Origin: an uncultured Ruminococcus sp.
GTDB taxonomy: Bacteria; Bacillota_A; Clostridia; Oscillospirales; Ruminococcaceae
Length of the DNA stretch: 8,127 nucleotides
NCBI GenBank assembly: GCA_937880065.1
Contig: CALFMA010000149.1
Coordinates: forward strand, 1-8,127
Direction: 5' to 3'
The notes beneath the pieces are model-generated. The model was not told where the DNA came from. It saw only the letters and a program-made list of their open reading frames with translations, and ran no database searches. This document shows, in pieces, positions 1-4,930 of this stretch (the first letter of the stretch is position 1; the number at the start of each line of letters is the position of its first letter). The translations under genes and the position numbers were made by a program.

Positions 1-2044
1 CACGTCTTGCACGGTCACGCAGTATCTTCAAATCATGAGCAGTAGGTGGATCCTGATAGCTCTGCTTCACGATGTTGTGGTACTTCTCGTCATCATCGTG
101 CTCTTCGTCCCAATGCTTCTCCTCTATACGATAGTCGCACCAATCAGGAATCACGGGATCTTTATCACCGTTATAGTATAAACCATCCGTGATAACATAG
201 AACTCGGTCGCACCAATGCTGTCAATAGCATCCAACATGATCAAACACAACTTGCTCCATAATGCACATGCTACCAACTCAAGGTTATTCGCAGGATGCT
301 TGATGTACTTTCTCTCATGCACACCATCAGTGATTACATCTGTCATGGTATAATATCCGCTCTCGAGCTTGCCCCAGAGAAAGTCCTGATTGACCTTCTT
401 CTTCTTATCCTTACTCTTCTTGCACTGCTCATATGTATAGCGTCCTAATGCACATCCTACCTGCTTGTCTGTACTGAACATGTACTTGCTGTCACCAAGC
501 TTATTCGCAAGCTCCTCTGTTATGAGTGAGTTCTTGCTTACTCTATCACCGGTATAAACATACCAATTAAGAAGATCCTTGTCGTACTTTTCATAGATAT
601 AACCAGCTTTAGGCATGTCTGCAAAGTTGAGTATTGTAGGGAATGCACTGTAGATATCGCATAACTTACCAAAGTCCTTCTTCGTTGACAAACGAGGATT
701 GATCACTCTTGGAGGTGTTATATCGATGTTCATGATCTCATACACCTTGGCCATATAATCGAAATGCATAGTGGTGTCCCTCTTAGCGATTGATCTGATC
801 GTCTTCTTGGCCTGATGTATTACTTTGTTCAATTTCATCTCACCGTTCTCGAACTTCGCAAACTTACAAAGCTCATTGTTGGACATAGTGCTGTAGATGA
901 TATTCTCATTAGAGAGGATCATGTCGCACAGATATGTCTCACCTTCTTCACCATACTGCTTGATAAGTTGAGTCATCTTATTCATTGATACGTTCATGTA
1001 CTGCTTGTCATGATCCGGGAGATTCAATCTCTTAGCCTTGCCTACAGGTCTACCAGCAATAGATGCAGGATCTTTGTACTCAGGGATCTTGATCACTGCA
1101 ATATGAAGAGACTTGATGCTCTGACATCTTGTTCCTACAGTATAGATCTCTCTTCCTGTAAAGATGTCTCCTTCTTTCACTACGAAATAGCACTCATCAC
1201 CAACTTCAACCTCTTTACCCTGGAACCTGGTAGGTGTTGCAATGTTCGCTGCCTGAAGATAGCTGTCAACTCTCTTACTCTCTGCAGTTATCTGATCACA
1301 TATAGGGTACTTGTCAACATTGAATGTCTTGAGTCTGCTGATATGATTCTTAGGAATGAGCTTGATGTTCTTCATATCACTGATGCCGTATTTTTTATAC
1401 AGCTCATGTTCAATAATATTACTGTGACAGAGATATGTATTGTTTTCGCAATACGGAATATTATCCATGTCTACTATATCGCATTTGAGGATCTTCTGAG
1501 CCTTGCCAATATCAAAGAGCTCGTTGCTGTCTGTCGCATAAAGCTTCTCGTACACTCTCACCGTCTCTTTATCTCTGGCCCTTTTAGTCTTGTCTATCTC
1601 AACGCACACAACATCGTCCCTTGCACACAATTCATCAAACGCTTTAAGAGATGCCCTGCCGTTATCAGCATTGAGCATCTGTCTGCTGTCAGTAAGTGCT
1701 ATGATGTTGATCTTTCCAACATGATTGGCCATCCATGTTATGCATTCAACGCCATCAAGAAGGATCTCGTCCAACACAACAGTGTCGTATCCTTCTACAT
1801 CCTTCTCATCATAACGAGGGAACGGAGTGTTTACGAATGCCAGGCCACAAATTGTGTCAGCAGGACACCCAAACTTGTCGATAGCTGCAAACTTCAGAGC
1901 ATTCGAAAACGATGCTAAGCAGAAGTTGGAGCCTATCTTCCTGAGATCATTGACGGTACTGGTAGATTTACCGCTACCAGCTATACCGTTCAATATCTTT
2001 ATGTAGTTGGGGTCCATTAAAATTTTGTCATCTATTCCGAACAT
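1..2044 (-). CDS. SF1B helicase - family B DNA polymerase fusion protein (C-terminus outside window)
   Basis: A reading frame with no stop codon starts at ATG 2044-2042 and runs past the left edge, giving 681 visible codons. Residues 1-330 show superfamily 1B helicase motifs: Walker A GIAGSGKST (20-28), Ia LASFSNAL (43-50), Walker B VLDE (90-93), III TDSRQ (118-122), a KTKRARDKET arginine-bearing motif (152-161), V TPTRFQGKEV (270-279) and VI IYTVGTR (300-306). Residues ~455-625 show family B polymerase motifs: A DIYSAFP (Asp463), B K550-x6-WGK (Gly558), C YVITD (Asp620). Motif B has the same K-to-G spacing as phi29 KLMLNSLYGK, and B to C is 62 residues against 67 in phi29. Asp463 and Asp620 match the two metal-binding aspartates of the family. 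No exonuclease motifs or YxGG motif are seen. The role inferred is phage genome replication in the cytoplasm with built-in unwinding. The gene follows the 129-residue gene after 4 bp, with AAGGAAG as a modest ribosome site, so translational coupling is likely. Confidence 0.8.
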   Translation of the reverse strand, partial: MFGIDDKILMDPNYIKILNGIAGSGKSTSTVNDLRKIGSNFCLASFSNALKFAAIDKFGCPADTICGLAFVNTPFPRYDEKDVEGYDTVVLDEILLDGVECITWMANHVGKINIIALTDSRQMLNADNGRASLKAFDELCARDDVVCVEIDKTKRARDKETVRVYEKLYATDSNELFDIGKAQKILKCDIVDMDNIPYCENNTYLCHSNIIEHELYKKYGISDMKNIKLIPKNHISRLKTFNVDKYPICDQITAESKRVDSYLQAANIATPTRFQGKEVEVGDECYFVVKEGDIFTGREIYTVGTRCQSIKSLHIAVIKIPEYKDPASIAGRPVGKAKRLNLPDHDKQYMNVSMNKMTQLIKQYGEEGETYLCDMILSNENIIYSTMSNNELCKFAKFENGEMKLNKVIHQAKKTIRSIAKRDTTMHFDYMAKVYEIMNIDITPPRVINPRLSTKKDFGKLCDIYSAFPTILNFADMPKAGYIYEKYDKDLLNWYVYTGDRVSKNSLITEELANKLGDSKYMFSTDKQVGCALGRYTYEQCKKSKDKKKKVNQDFLWGKLESGYYTMTDVITDGVHERKYIKHPANNLELVACALWSKLCLIMLDAIDSIGATEFYVITDGLYYNGDKDPVIPDWCDYRIEEKHWDEEHDDDEKYHNIVKQSYQDPPTAHDLKILRDRARR

Positions 2045-2048
2045 ATTA

Positions 2049-2438
2049 TCAACTCTTCCTTATCTTCTCATACTCTGTAACTGCGGTGCTAAGCTTGCTC
2101 TTCAGTTGCGATTCCCTTGCGGTCCGGGCTTCGTATTGATCTATTGATCCATACCCGAGCCTTCGACTTATCTTGTCTATGTAGTCTCTGATGCTACCAC
2201 CCTCATCAATGGCTACCTGCCTGAAGTCGGTAATAAAGTATTTATCTGTATCGCTGAATAAATCGAGAAGCGGATATGCTTCATCCTGAGATATCTGAGA
2301 CCTGATATTCTTGAATGTAATATCATAGTCATATTTGAATGCAAAAGACGCTAATTGCTTGCCGTAATAGTATATCTGATTTCTGTAGTGCTTGAGTAAT
2401 TTCTTCTCAGCCGCTGTATATAACTTTCTTCTACCCAT
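2049..2438 (-). CDS. 129-residue hydrophilic protein upstream of the polymerase; candidate terminal or accessory replication protein
   Basis: I do not recognise this protein from its sequence. It is hydrophilic, highly charged and apparently mostly helical, with a basic, aromatic N-terminus (RRKLYTAAEKK, then a YYYGK patch near residues 23-27), an acidic middle and a basic helical C-terminus. No signal peptide or membrane segment is visible. The start at 2438 is supported by AGGAGG (complement of 2447-2452). It is the first gene after the 2464-2497 terminator and ends four bases before the helicase-polymerase start. In phi29 the terminal protein gene lies directly upstream of the DNA polymerase gene on the same strand, so position suggests a terminal protein that primes replication. 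It is only about half the 266 residues of phi29 TP, and I see no decisive sequence match. A single-stranded DNA-binding or other accessory protein is also possible. Confidence 0.8.
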   Translation of the reverse strand: MGRRKLYTAAEKKLLKHYRNQIYYYGKQLASFAFKYDYDITFKNIRSQISQDEAYPLLDLFSDTDKYFITDFRQVAIDEGGSIRDYIDKISRRLGYGSIDQYEARTARESQLKSKLSTAVTEYEKIRKS

Positions 2439-2463
2439 TTTATTTACCTCCTATTTAGATAAG

Positions 2464-2497
2464 AAAAACCGCCAGCCCTGGGTGTAGTGGCTGACGG
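2464..2497 (-). terminator. Rho-independent terminator ahead of the replication genes
   Basis: Read leftward, the arm CCGTCAGCC (2497-2489) pairs with GGCTGGCGG (2477-2469), nine pairs including one U-G, around an 11-nt loop. Five T (2468-2464) follow. It sits between the promoter at 2545-2573 and the 129-residue gene, so it must be at least partly read through for the polymerase to be made. It is therefore likely an attenuator. Confidence 0.85.
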
Positions 2498-2538
2498 CTT
2501 CTCACACTGTCCAAAATAGATGACGAAAATCAATGGCC
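2464..2538 (-). ncRNA. Short leader RNA of about 75 nt bounded by promoter and terminator
   Basis: The promoter at 2545-2573 predicts a start near 2538, and the terminator T-tract ends at 2464, so a discrete RNA of about 75 nt is expected besides any read-through mRNA. No convincing peptide is encoded. The 3' half is the terminator hairpin and the 5' half is AU-rich and mostly unpaired. A 7-nt stretch at 2542-2536 is complementary to 2491-2485, which covers the upper left terminator arm and loop, so an alternative fold that would break the terminator is possible. It shows no similarity that I can see to phi29 pRNA. It may be an attenuated leader or a small regulatory or structural phage RNA. 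Confidence 0.5.
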
Positions 2539-2560
2539 ACTATCAATATATCATCTATTT
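2514..2560. repeat. 10-bp inverted repeat flanking the internal promoter start
   Basis: AAATAGATGA at 2514-2523 is the perfect inverse complement of TCATCTATTT at 2551-2560, with 27 bp between. One arm fills the -35/-10 spacer next to the -10 box, and the other lies about 15-25 nt downstream of the predicted start. As DNA this looks like an operator with two half-sites. As RNA the stem would form only in transcripts coming from the upstream promoter. Confidence 0.55.
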
Positions 2561-2573
2561 GAATATTTGTCAA
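2545..2573 (-). promoter_or_regulatory. Sigma-A-type promoter for the replication genes
   Basis: Read leftward: TTGACA (2573-2568), a 17-bp spacer, then TATATT (2550-2545). The -35 matches the consensus fully and the spacing is ideal. The -35 lies inside the end of the 64-residue gene. The predicted start is near 2538. It gives the helicase-polymerase pair its own transcription start, subject to the terminator just downstream. Confidence 0.8.
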
Positions 2574-2745
2574 CTTCCATTAATTGATCATAAAGCTCCG
2601 AATGTCTATCTTCATCTATTATATCAAGATCACGGAGCAAGTCGAGCTTGATTTTTGCATCATGTTTTGCTTGCTTGGTCTGAGCTGCTAAGATCCTCAC
2701 TATCTCATGCTCAACCAGCTTGCCTCTCAAATAAAAACCGGTCAT
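2551..2745 (-). CDS. Small early protein, 64 residues, unknown function
   Basis: I do not recognise a family. The protein is charged and looks all-helical, with a long amphipathic helix around residues 9-42 (VEHEIVRIL through KLDLLRDL), an acidic IIDEDRHSEL turn and a second short helix. Such a layout suits a small DNA- or protein-binding dimer, but no function can be assigned. The start at 2745 follows GAGGAGGTG, which is embedded in the last codons of the preceding 49-residue gene, so the two are likely translationally coupled. The 3' end overlaps the -35 and spacer of the internal promoter at 2545-2573. It is the last gene before the attenuator region. Confidence 0.75.
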   Translation of the reverse strand: MTGFYLRGKLVEHEIVRILAAQTKQAKHDAKIKLDLLRDLDIIDEDRHSELYDQLMEVDKYSNR

Positions 2746-2748
2746 CGT

Positions 2749-2898
2749 TTACACCTCCTCATCTATCATCGCTTCAAGTTCTTGTACTGCACCTTCGATC
2801 ATACACTGTACCATGCTGTTCTTCGGAACCAGCTTCTCTGCATCTTCCAGAGTCTGTATCACATGTCTGATCTGATTGATGAAGTCTTCTATGCTCAT
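2749..2898 (-). CDS. Small early acidic protein, 49 residues, unknown function
   Basis: The frame opens at ATG 2898-2896 and ends at TAA 2751-2749. The product begins MSIEDFINQIRHVIQTLEDA and ends in an acidic EAMIDEEV tail. It looks like two amphipathic helices separated by a LVPKNSM turn, a helical-hairpin shape common in small phage regulators, but no family is recognised. GAGGTG (complement of 2905-2910) lies 6 nt ahead of the start. Spacing to neighbours is minimal: three bases after the stop of the 69-residue gene and three bases before the start of the 64-residue gene, whose ribosome site lies in its last codons. The compact fit is good evidence that this short frame is real. Confidence 0.7.
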   Translation of the reverse strand: MSIEDFINQIRHVIQTLEDAEKLVPKNSMVQCMIEGAVQELEAMIDEEV

Positions 2899-2901
2899 AT
2901 C

Positions 2902-3111
2902 TCACACCTCAAATAATAACTTGTATGTTTCCTGTACTATTTCATACAGATGCTCTGTGCCTACGTTGTACCTCATCTTGCCTTCCTTAGTAAAGATCAC
3001 GTCTTCCAGGTTAGCGTATGTTGTCTCAAGTATGGACTTCTTGCTGCCTCTGAGGTTCTTCATAAAACAGAAGATCCTAACCTTCAGTTCTCTGTTCGTT
3101 ACTTCCGTCAT
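2902..3111 (-). CDS. Small early protein, 69 residues, unknown function
   Basis: No family is recognised. The start chosen is ATG 3111-3109 (MTEVTNRELKVRIFCF) because GGAGG (complement of 3121-3125) lies 9 nt upstream. A longer frame from 3144 would add 11 lysine-rich residues but lacks a good ribosome site. The protein has a basic stretch (KNLRGSKK, about residues 18-25) followed by a mixed strand-helix region with aromatic residues (YNVGTEHLYEIVQETYKLLFEV). The basic patch would suit nucleic-acid binding, which is inference only. It overlaps the end of the upstream 44-residue gene by 35 bp in another frame, and its TGA lies three bases before the next start. It is transcribed with its neighbours from the promoter at 3243-3271. 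Confidence 0.7.
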   Translation of the reverse strand: MTEVTNRELKVRIFCFMKNLRGSKKSILETTYANLEDVIFTKEGKMRYNVGTEHLYEIVQETYKLLFEV

Positions 3112-3211
3112 CTTCGTTTTCCTCCATTTCTTTTTTAGCTTCAAATACTGCGAGTGCCAGTGCGTTGTGTTTTCTTTCTTCCTCTAAGTAGAGATCGTAT
3201 AAGCCATCCAT
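3077..3211 (-). CDS. First gene of the leftward operon, 44-residue acidic protein, unknown function
   Basis: The start is ATG 3211-3209 (MDGLYDLYLEEERKH), preceded by AAAGGAGGT (complement of 3219-3227) at 7-nt spacing and about 25 nt after the predicted transcription start. A longer frame from 3271 begins inside the -35 box, so it cannot be expressed from this promoter and is rejected. The product is a single predicted helix rich in Glu and Lys (residues 5-33) with an acidic, low-complexity tail (EENEDDGSNEQ). No family is recognised. Its last 35 bp overlap the start of the 69-residue gene, suggesting coupled translation. As the first early gene it should be made promptly and abundantly. Confidence 0.7.
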   Translation of the reverse strand: MDGLYDLYLEEERKHNALALAVFEAKKEMEENEDDGSNEQRTEG

Positions 3212-3242
3212 TTTCTTTACCTCCTTTGGATTTGTTAAGCTA

Positions 3243-3271
3243 AGTATAACGCACTGAAAATCATCTGTCAA
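3243..3271 (-). promoter_or_regulatory. Leftward early promoter, sigma-A type
   Basis: Read leftward: TTGACA (3271-3266), a 17-bp spacer, then TATACT (3248-3243). This is nearly perfect consensus, so it should be recognised by host RNA polymerase without phage factors, as expected for an early promoter. The predicted start near 3236 leaves a 25-nt leader before the 44-residue gene. Confidence 0.88.
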
Positions 3272-3326
3272 TACATTTTTTAAACTTTTTTAGAAAAATT
3301 ATAATTTTCTGTAATTACAATTTCTC
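3272..3326. promoter_or_regulatory. AT-rich control region between divergent promoters, with palindromes
   Basis: These 55 bp separate the two -35 boxes and are nearly all A and T, with phased T- and A-runs (3276-3281, 3286-3291, 3294-3298) that should bend DNA. There is a perfect 10-bp palindrome TGTAATTACA at 3310-3319, just upstream of the late -35, and an imperfect dyad AGAAAA/TTTTCT at 3292-3310. In phi29 the regulator p4 binds bent A-tract inverted repeats between the early and late promoters. The setting is analogous, but no p4-like gene is visible here. Confidence 0.5.
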
Positions 3327-3355
3327 TTGACTTATTGTAGAAAATACCTTAATAT
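3327..3355 (+). promoter_or_regulatory. Rightward late promoter
   Basis: TTGACT (3327-3332), a 17-bp spacer, then TAATAT (3350-3355). The -35 is strong, and the -10 keeps the key A2 and T6 positions but is otherwise weak, in keeping with a promoter that needs help from an activator. The predicted start near 3362 falls on the GGAGG of the first gene, so the leader is very short. Confidence 0.7.
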
Positions 3356-3375
3356 GTAAATGGAGGATAGTTAAT

Positions 3376-3462
3376 ATGTATAGGCCCGATAAGATCATCT
3401 TACCAATTATCGCCGCTATCCTACTAATATTATATTCATGGAGGTCCAGAAAAGATGGCTGA
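3376..3462 (+). CDS. 28-residue single-span membrane peptide
   Basis: The frame runs from ATG 3376-3378 to TGA 3460-3462, with GGAGG at 3362-3366. The product is MYRPD followed by a hydrophobic segment KIILPIIAAILLILYSW (about residues 6-22) and a basic tail RSRKDG. This is a classic single transmembrane helix with positive charges on both sides, the C-terminal ones presumably cytoplasmic. It is first in the late operon, two genes ahead of the holin, and its last 8 bp overlap the next gene. A role in lysis timing (holin partner or antiholin) or in membrane anchoring is a positional guess. The short length lowers certainty, but the ribosome site and overlap support it. Confidence 0.6.
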   Translation: MYRPDKIILPIIAAILLILYSWRSRKDG

Positions 3463-3634
3463 AGTCACATCAATCAAAACAGTAGAAGAGCATGTCACAG
3501 AAGCGTTAGATTACGCTATCGCAACAATCGGTGCATACTCAGCAAACAACAGGCACGATAGCATCGTCAAAGCTGCTATGACACTCTCTCTCAATCAACT
3601 TATAGCACAGATGGAAGGAGAGCAGAAGAAATGA
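3455..3634 (+). CDS. 59-residue protein of unknown function before the holin
   Basis: The frame runs from ATG 3455-3457 to TGA 3632-3634, with GGAGG at 3440-3444 inside the preceding gene. The product starts MAEVTSIKTVEEHVTEALDY and is predicted to be helical throughout, with an alanine- and threonine-rich middle and a charged MEGEQKK tail. It has no membrane segment or signal peptide. It overlaps the membrane peptide by 8 bp and the holin by 4 bp (ATGA), so all three are probably translated as a coupled set. No family is recognised. Its place suggests a lysis-associated or structural accessory protein, without further evidence. Confidence 0.7.
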   Translation: MAEVTSIKTVEEHVTEALDYAIATIGAYSANNRHDSIVKAAMTLSLNQLIAQMEGEQKK

Positions 3635-3858
3635 CTTGGGATGCAATTATGCAATTGATCAGCAGCGGGTTTTTCCCAATTGTCGCATGTATTGCGATGG
3701 CTTGGTTTTTCAACAAGGTAAACGATAACTATCGTCAGGACATCAAAGACATGCAGGCTACGCACAGAGAAGAGACAAAAGCTCTTACTGATGCAGTCAA
3801 CAACAATACGCTTGTTATTCAGAAGCTTGTTGACAAACTTGATAAGGAGGATGACTAA
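3631..3858 (+). CDS. Holin, BhlA/UviB-like
   Basis: This 75-residue protein has one hydrophobic N-terminal span (about residues 6-27, IMQLISSGFFPIVACIAMAWFF) followed by a hydrophilic helical tail (residues 28-75) rich in Lys, Asp and Asn, ending DKLDKEDD. That layout, and the NNNTLVIQKLVDKL pattern in the tail, fit the BhlA/UviB family of small phage and bacteriocin holins of Gram-positive bacteria. Such proteins assemble in the membrane and permeabilise it so that endolysin reaches the wall. The start overlaps the stop of the 59-residue gene (ATGA), and the stop overlaps the lysozyme start (TAATG), giving a compact holin-endolysin pair. Family assignment is from layout and motif feel, not a search. 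Confidence 0.8.
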   Translation: MTWDAIMQLISSGFFPIVACIAMAWFFNKVNDNYRQDIKDMQATHREETKALTDAVNNNTLVIQKLVDKLDKEDD

Positions 3859-4655
3859 TGGCACGTTTTGGTATTGATATTTCATCCTGGCAGGGTAACT
3901 TCGACATTGCCTCTGCAGTTAAAGCACACGGTGTGCAGTTCGTCATTGCCAAGATAGGTGGTGGCGATAAGGTTTGTTATAAAGACAAACAGTTCGAGTC
4001 CAACTATAAGAAGTGCAAGGCATTAGGCATTCCTATGGGCTGTTACTTCTTCGGTCACGCACTTACTATGGACAAGGCAAAAGAAGAAGTCGCTTACTGG
4101 CTTGATCTCATGGCTGGCAAGCAGTTTGAGTTTCCGGTTATTTATGATGTCGAAGGAGATATGCTTAAGATAGGAAAGCGTACACTCACCGATATTATTA
4201 AATACGTAATGTCAGAGTTAGAAAAGCACGGTTATTGGGCAGGTATATATTCATCCCTGAGTGCCTACAACAGTAACATGTATGACGTTGAATTACGTCC
4301 GTACACTCACTGGGTAGCGTGCTGGGGTAAGAATAAGCCGATGCTCAACAACGGCGGTGCTACACAGATCTGGCAGAATTCAAGTAGCAACATCATCAAC
4401 GGTCAGAGAGTCGACACCGACTATTGTTATGTTGATTACTATGAAGCAACAATCAAAAAGCGTGGTCTGAACGGTTATGGGCTCTCTAATTTACCGGCCA
4501 ATCACAAGAAGAAGACGACAAGAGAGATCGCTCTCGAAGTCATTGACGGAAAGTGGGGCAACGGTGCAGAGAGAAAACAGCGTTTAACAGCGGCTGGCTA
4601 TAACTATAAGACAGTTCAGAACATGGTAAATAAAATCTTGAAGGAGGGCAAATAA
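3858..4655 (+). CDS. Endolysin: GH25 lysozyme with C-terminal CW_7 wall-binding repeat
   Basis: This 265-residue muramidase is expected to cleave the MurNAc-GlcNAc beta-1,4 bond of host peptidoglycan at the end of infection. Residues 1-200 form the GH25 catalytic domain: GIDISSWQG (Asp7), the strand YDVEGD with Asp97 and the likely acid Glu99, QIWQ (170-173) and VDTDY (Asp186, Asp188). A short Lys-rich linker (~210-220) leads to one CW_7 (Cpl-7 type) repeat at about 221-262, with IALEVIDGKWGNG, RLTAAGY and VQNMVNKIL. CW_7 repeats bind peptidoglycan muropeptides widely, so host range of binding may be broad. No signal peptide is seen, so release depends on the holin, whose stop codon overlaps this start. 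GGAGG at 3845-3849 sets the start. The enzyme is complete. Confidence 0.95.
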   Translation: MARFGIDISSWQGNFDIASAVKAHGVQFVIAKIGGGDKVCYKDKQFESNYKKCKALGIPMGCYFFGHALTMDKAKEEVAYWLDLMAGKQFEFPVIYDVEGDMLKIGKRTLTDIIKYVMSELEKHGYWAGIYSSLSAYNSNMYDVELRPYTHWVACWGKNKPMLNNGGATQIWQNSSSNIINGQRVDTDYCYVDYYEATIKKRGLNGYGLSNLPANHKKKTTREIALEVIDGKWGNGAERKQRLTAAGYNYKTVQNMVNKILKEGK

Positions 4656-4928
4656 ATGAAGTACGAAGACTATGAAAACAAAGTAACTTCACTTATCTCA
4701 AATCCTGACGCTGCACCTATCACGGCACAGGAAATCTTGTCAGAGATCAAAACTGACACTGAGAAGATTGCAAGCCTTGAATCAAGCATCGCCGAGAAGG
4801 ATGCCCGCATTCGAGACTTACAGGACACAAACATGAAGCTGTTTCTCTCTCAGAGTGCTCCTATTGAGGACGAGCCTGAAGAGAAGTCAGCTGACGAAAT
4901 CTTAGACGAATTATTTGGAGGTAATTAA
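4656..4928 (+). CDS. Head scaffold protein, phi29 gp7-like
   Basis: This 90-residue acidic protein has a likely coiled coil at about residues 24-62 (heptad-like, with IASLESSIAEKDARIRDLQD) ending in NMKLF, which resembles the NSKLF at the end of the phi29 gp7 helix. A disordered acidic tail follows (EDEPEEKSADEILDELFGGN). phi29 gp7 is 98 residues, an arrow-shaped dimer that guides prohead assembly and leaves the head before or during packaging. Its place immediately upstream of the capsid gene matches gene 7-gene 8 order. The start follows the lysozyme stop with no gap, with GGAGG at 4643-4647. Assignment rests on length, coiled coil, the xKLF motif and position. Confidence 0.82.
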   Translation: MKYEDYENKVTSLISNPDAAPITAQEILSEIKTDTEKIASLESSIAEKDARIRDLQDTNMKLFLSQSAPIEDEPEEKSADEILDELFGGN

Positions 4929-4930
4929 TT

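Noticed and set aside
1010..1918. Long rightward open frame of 302 codons.
   Set aside because: It lies wholly antisense to the helicase-polymerase gene, has no ribosome site or known motif, and its product is an odd Cys/Ile/Leu-rich sequence. The opposite strand carries clear helicase motifs over the same bases.
1..2044. Helicase-polymerase fusion as an assembly or frameshift artefact.
   Set aside because: One frame stays open through both halves with no stop, the linker reads as ordinary protein, and codon use is similar in both. Only read mapping could exclude it fully.
2464..2538. The short leader RNA as a phi29 pRNA homologue.
   Set aside because: It is shorter than the 120-nt functional pRNA, its ends do not pair into a helix, it lies inside the genome rather than at the left end, and no loop complementarity like pRNA is seen. 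A packaging role is not excluded but not supported.
3112..3144. 11-residue Lys-rich extension of the 69-residue protein.
   Set aside because: No good ribosome site ahead of 3144, and GGAGG is placed correctly for 3111 instead.
2655..3187. Several overlapping rightward frames of 62-103 codons.
   Set aside because: They mirror the small leftward early genes, overlap each other, and lack ribosome sites. The leftward frames have sites, tight spacing and a promoter.
3212..3271. 20-residue N-terminal extension of the first leftward gene.
   Set aside because: Its ATG lies within the -35 box, upstream of the predicted transcript start, while the internal ATG at 3211 has AAAGGAGGT.
3595..3885. Leftward frame of 96 codons.
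   Set aside because: Antisense to the holin gene and the lysozyme start, with no ribosome site and no promoter in the late region.
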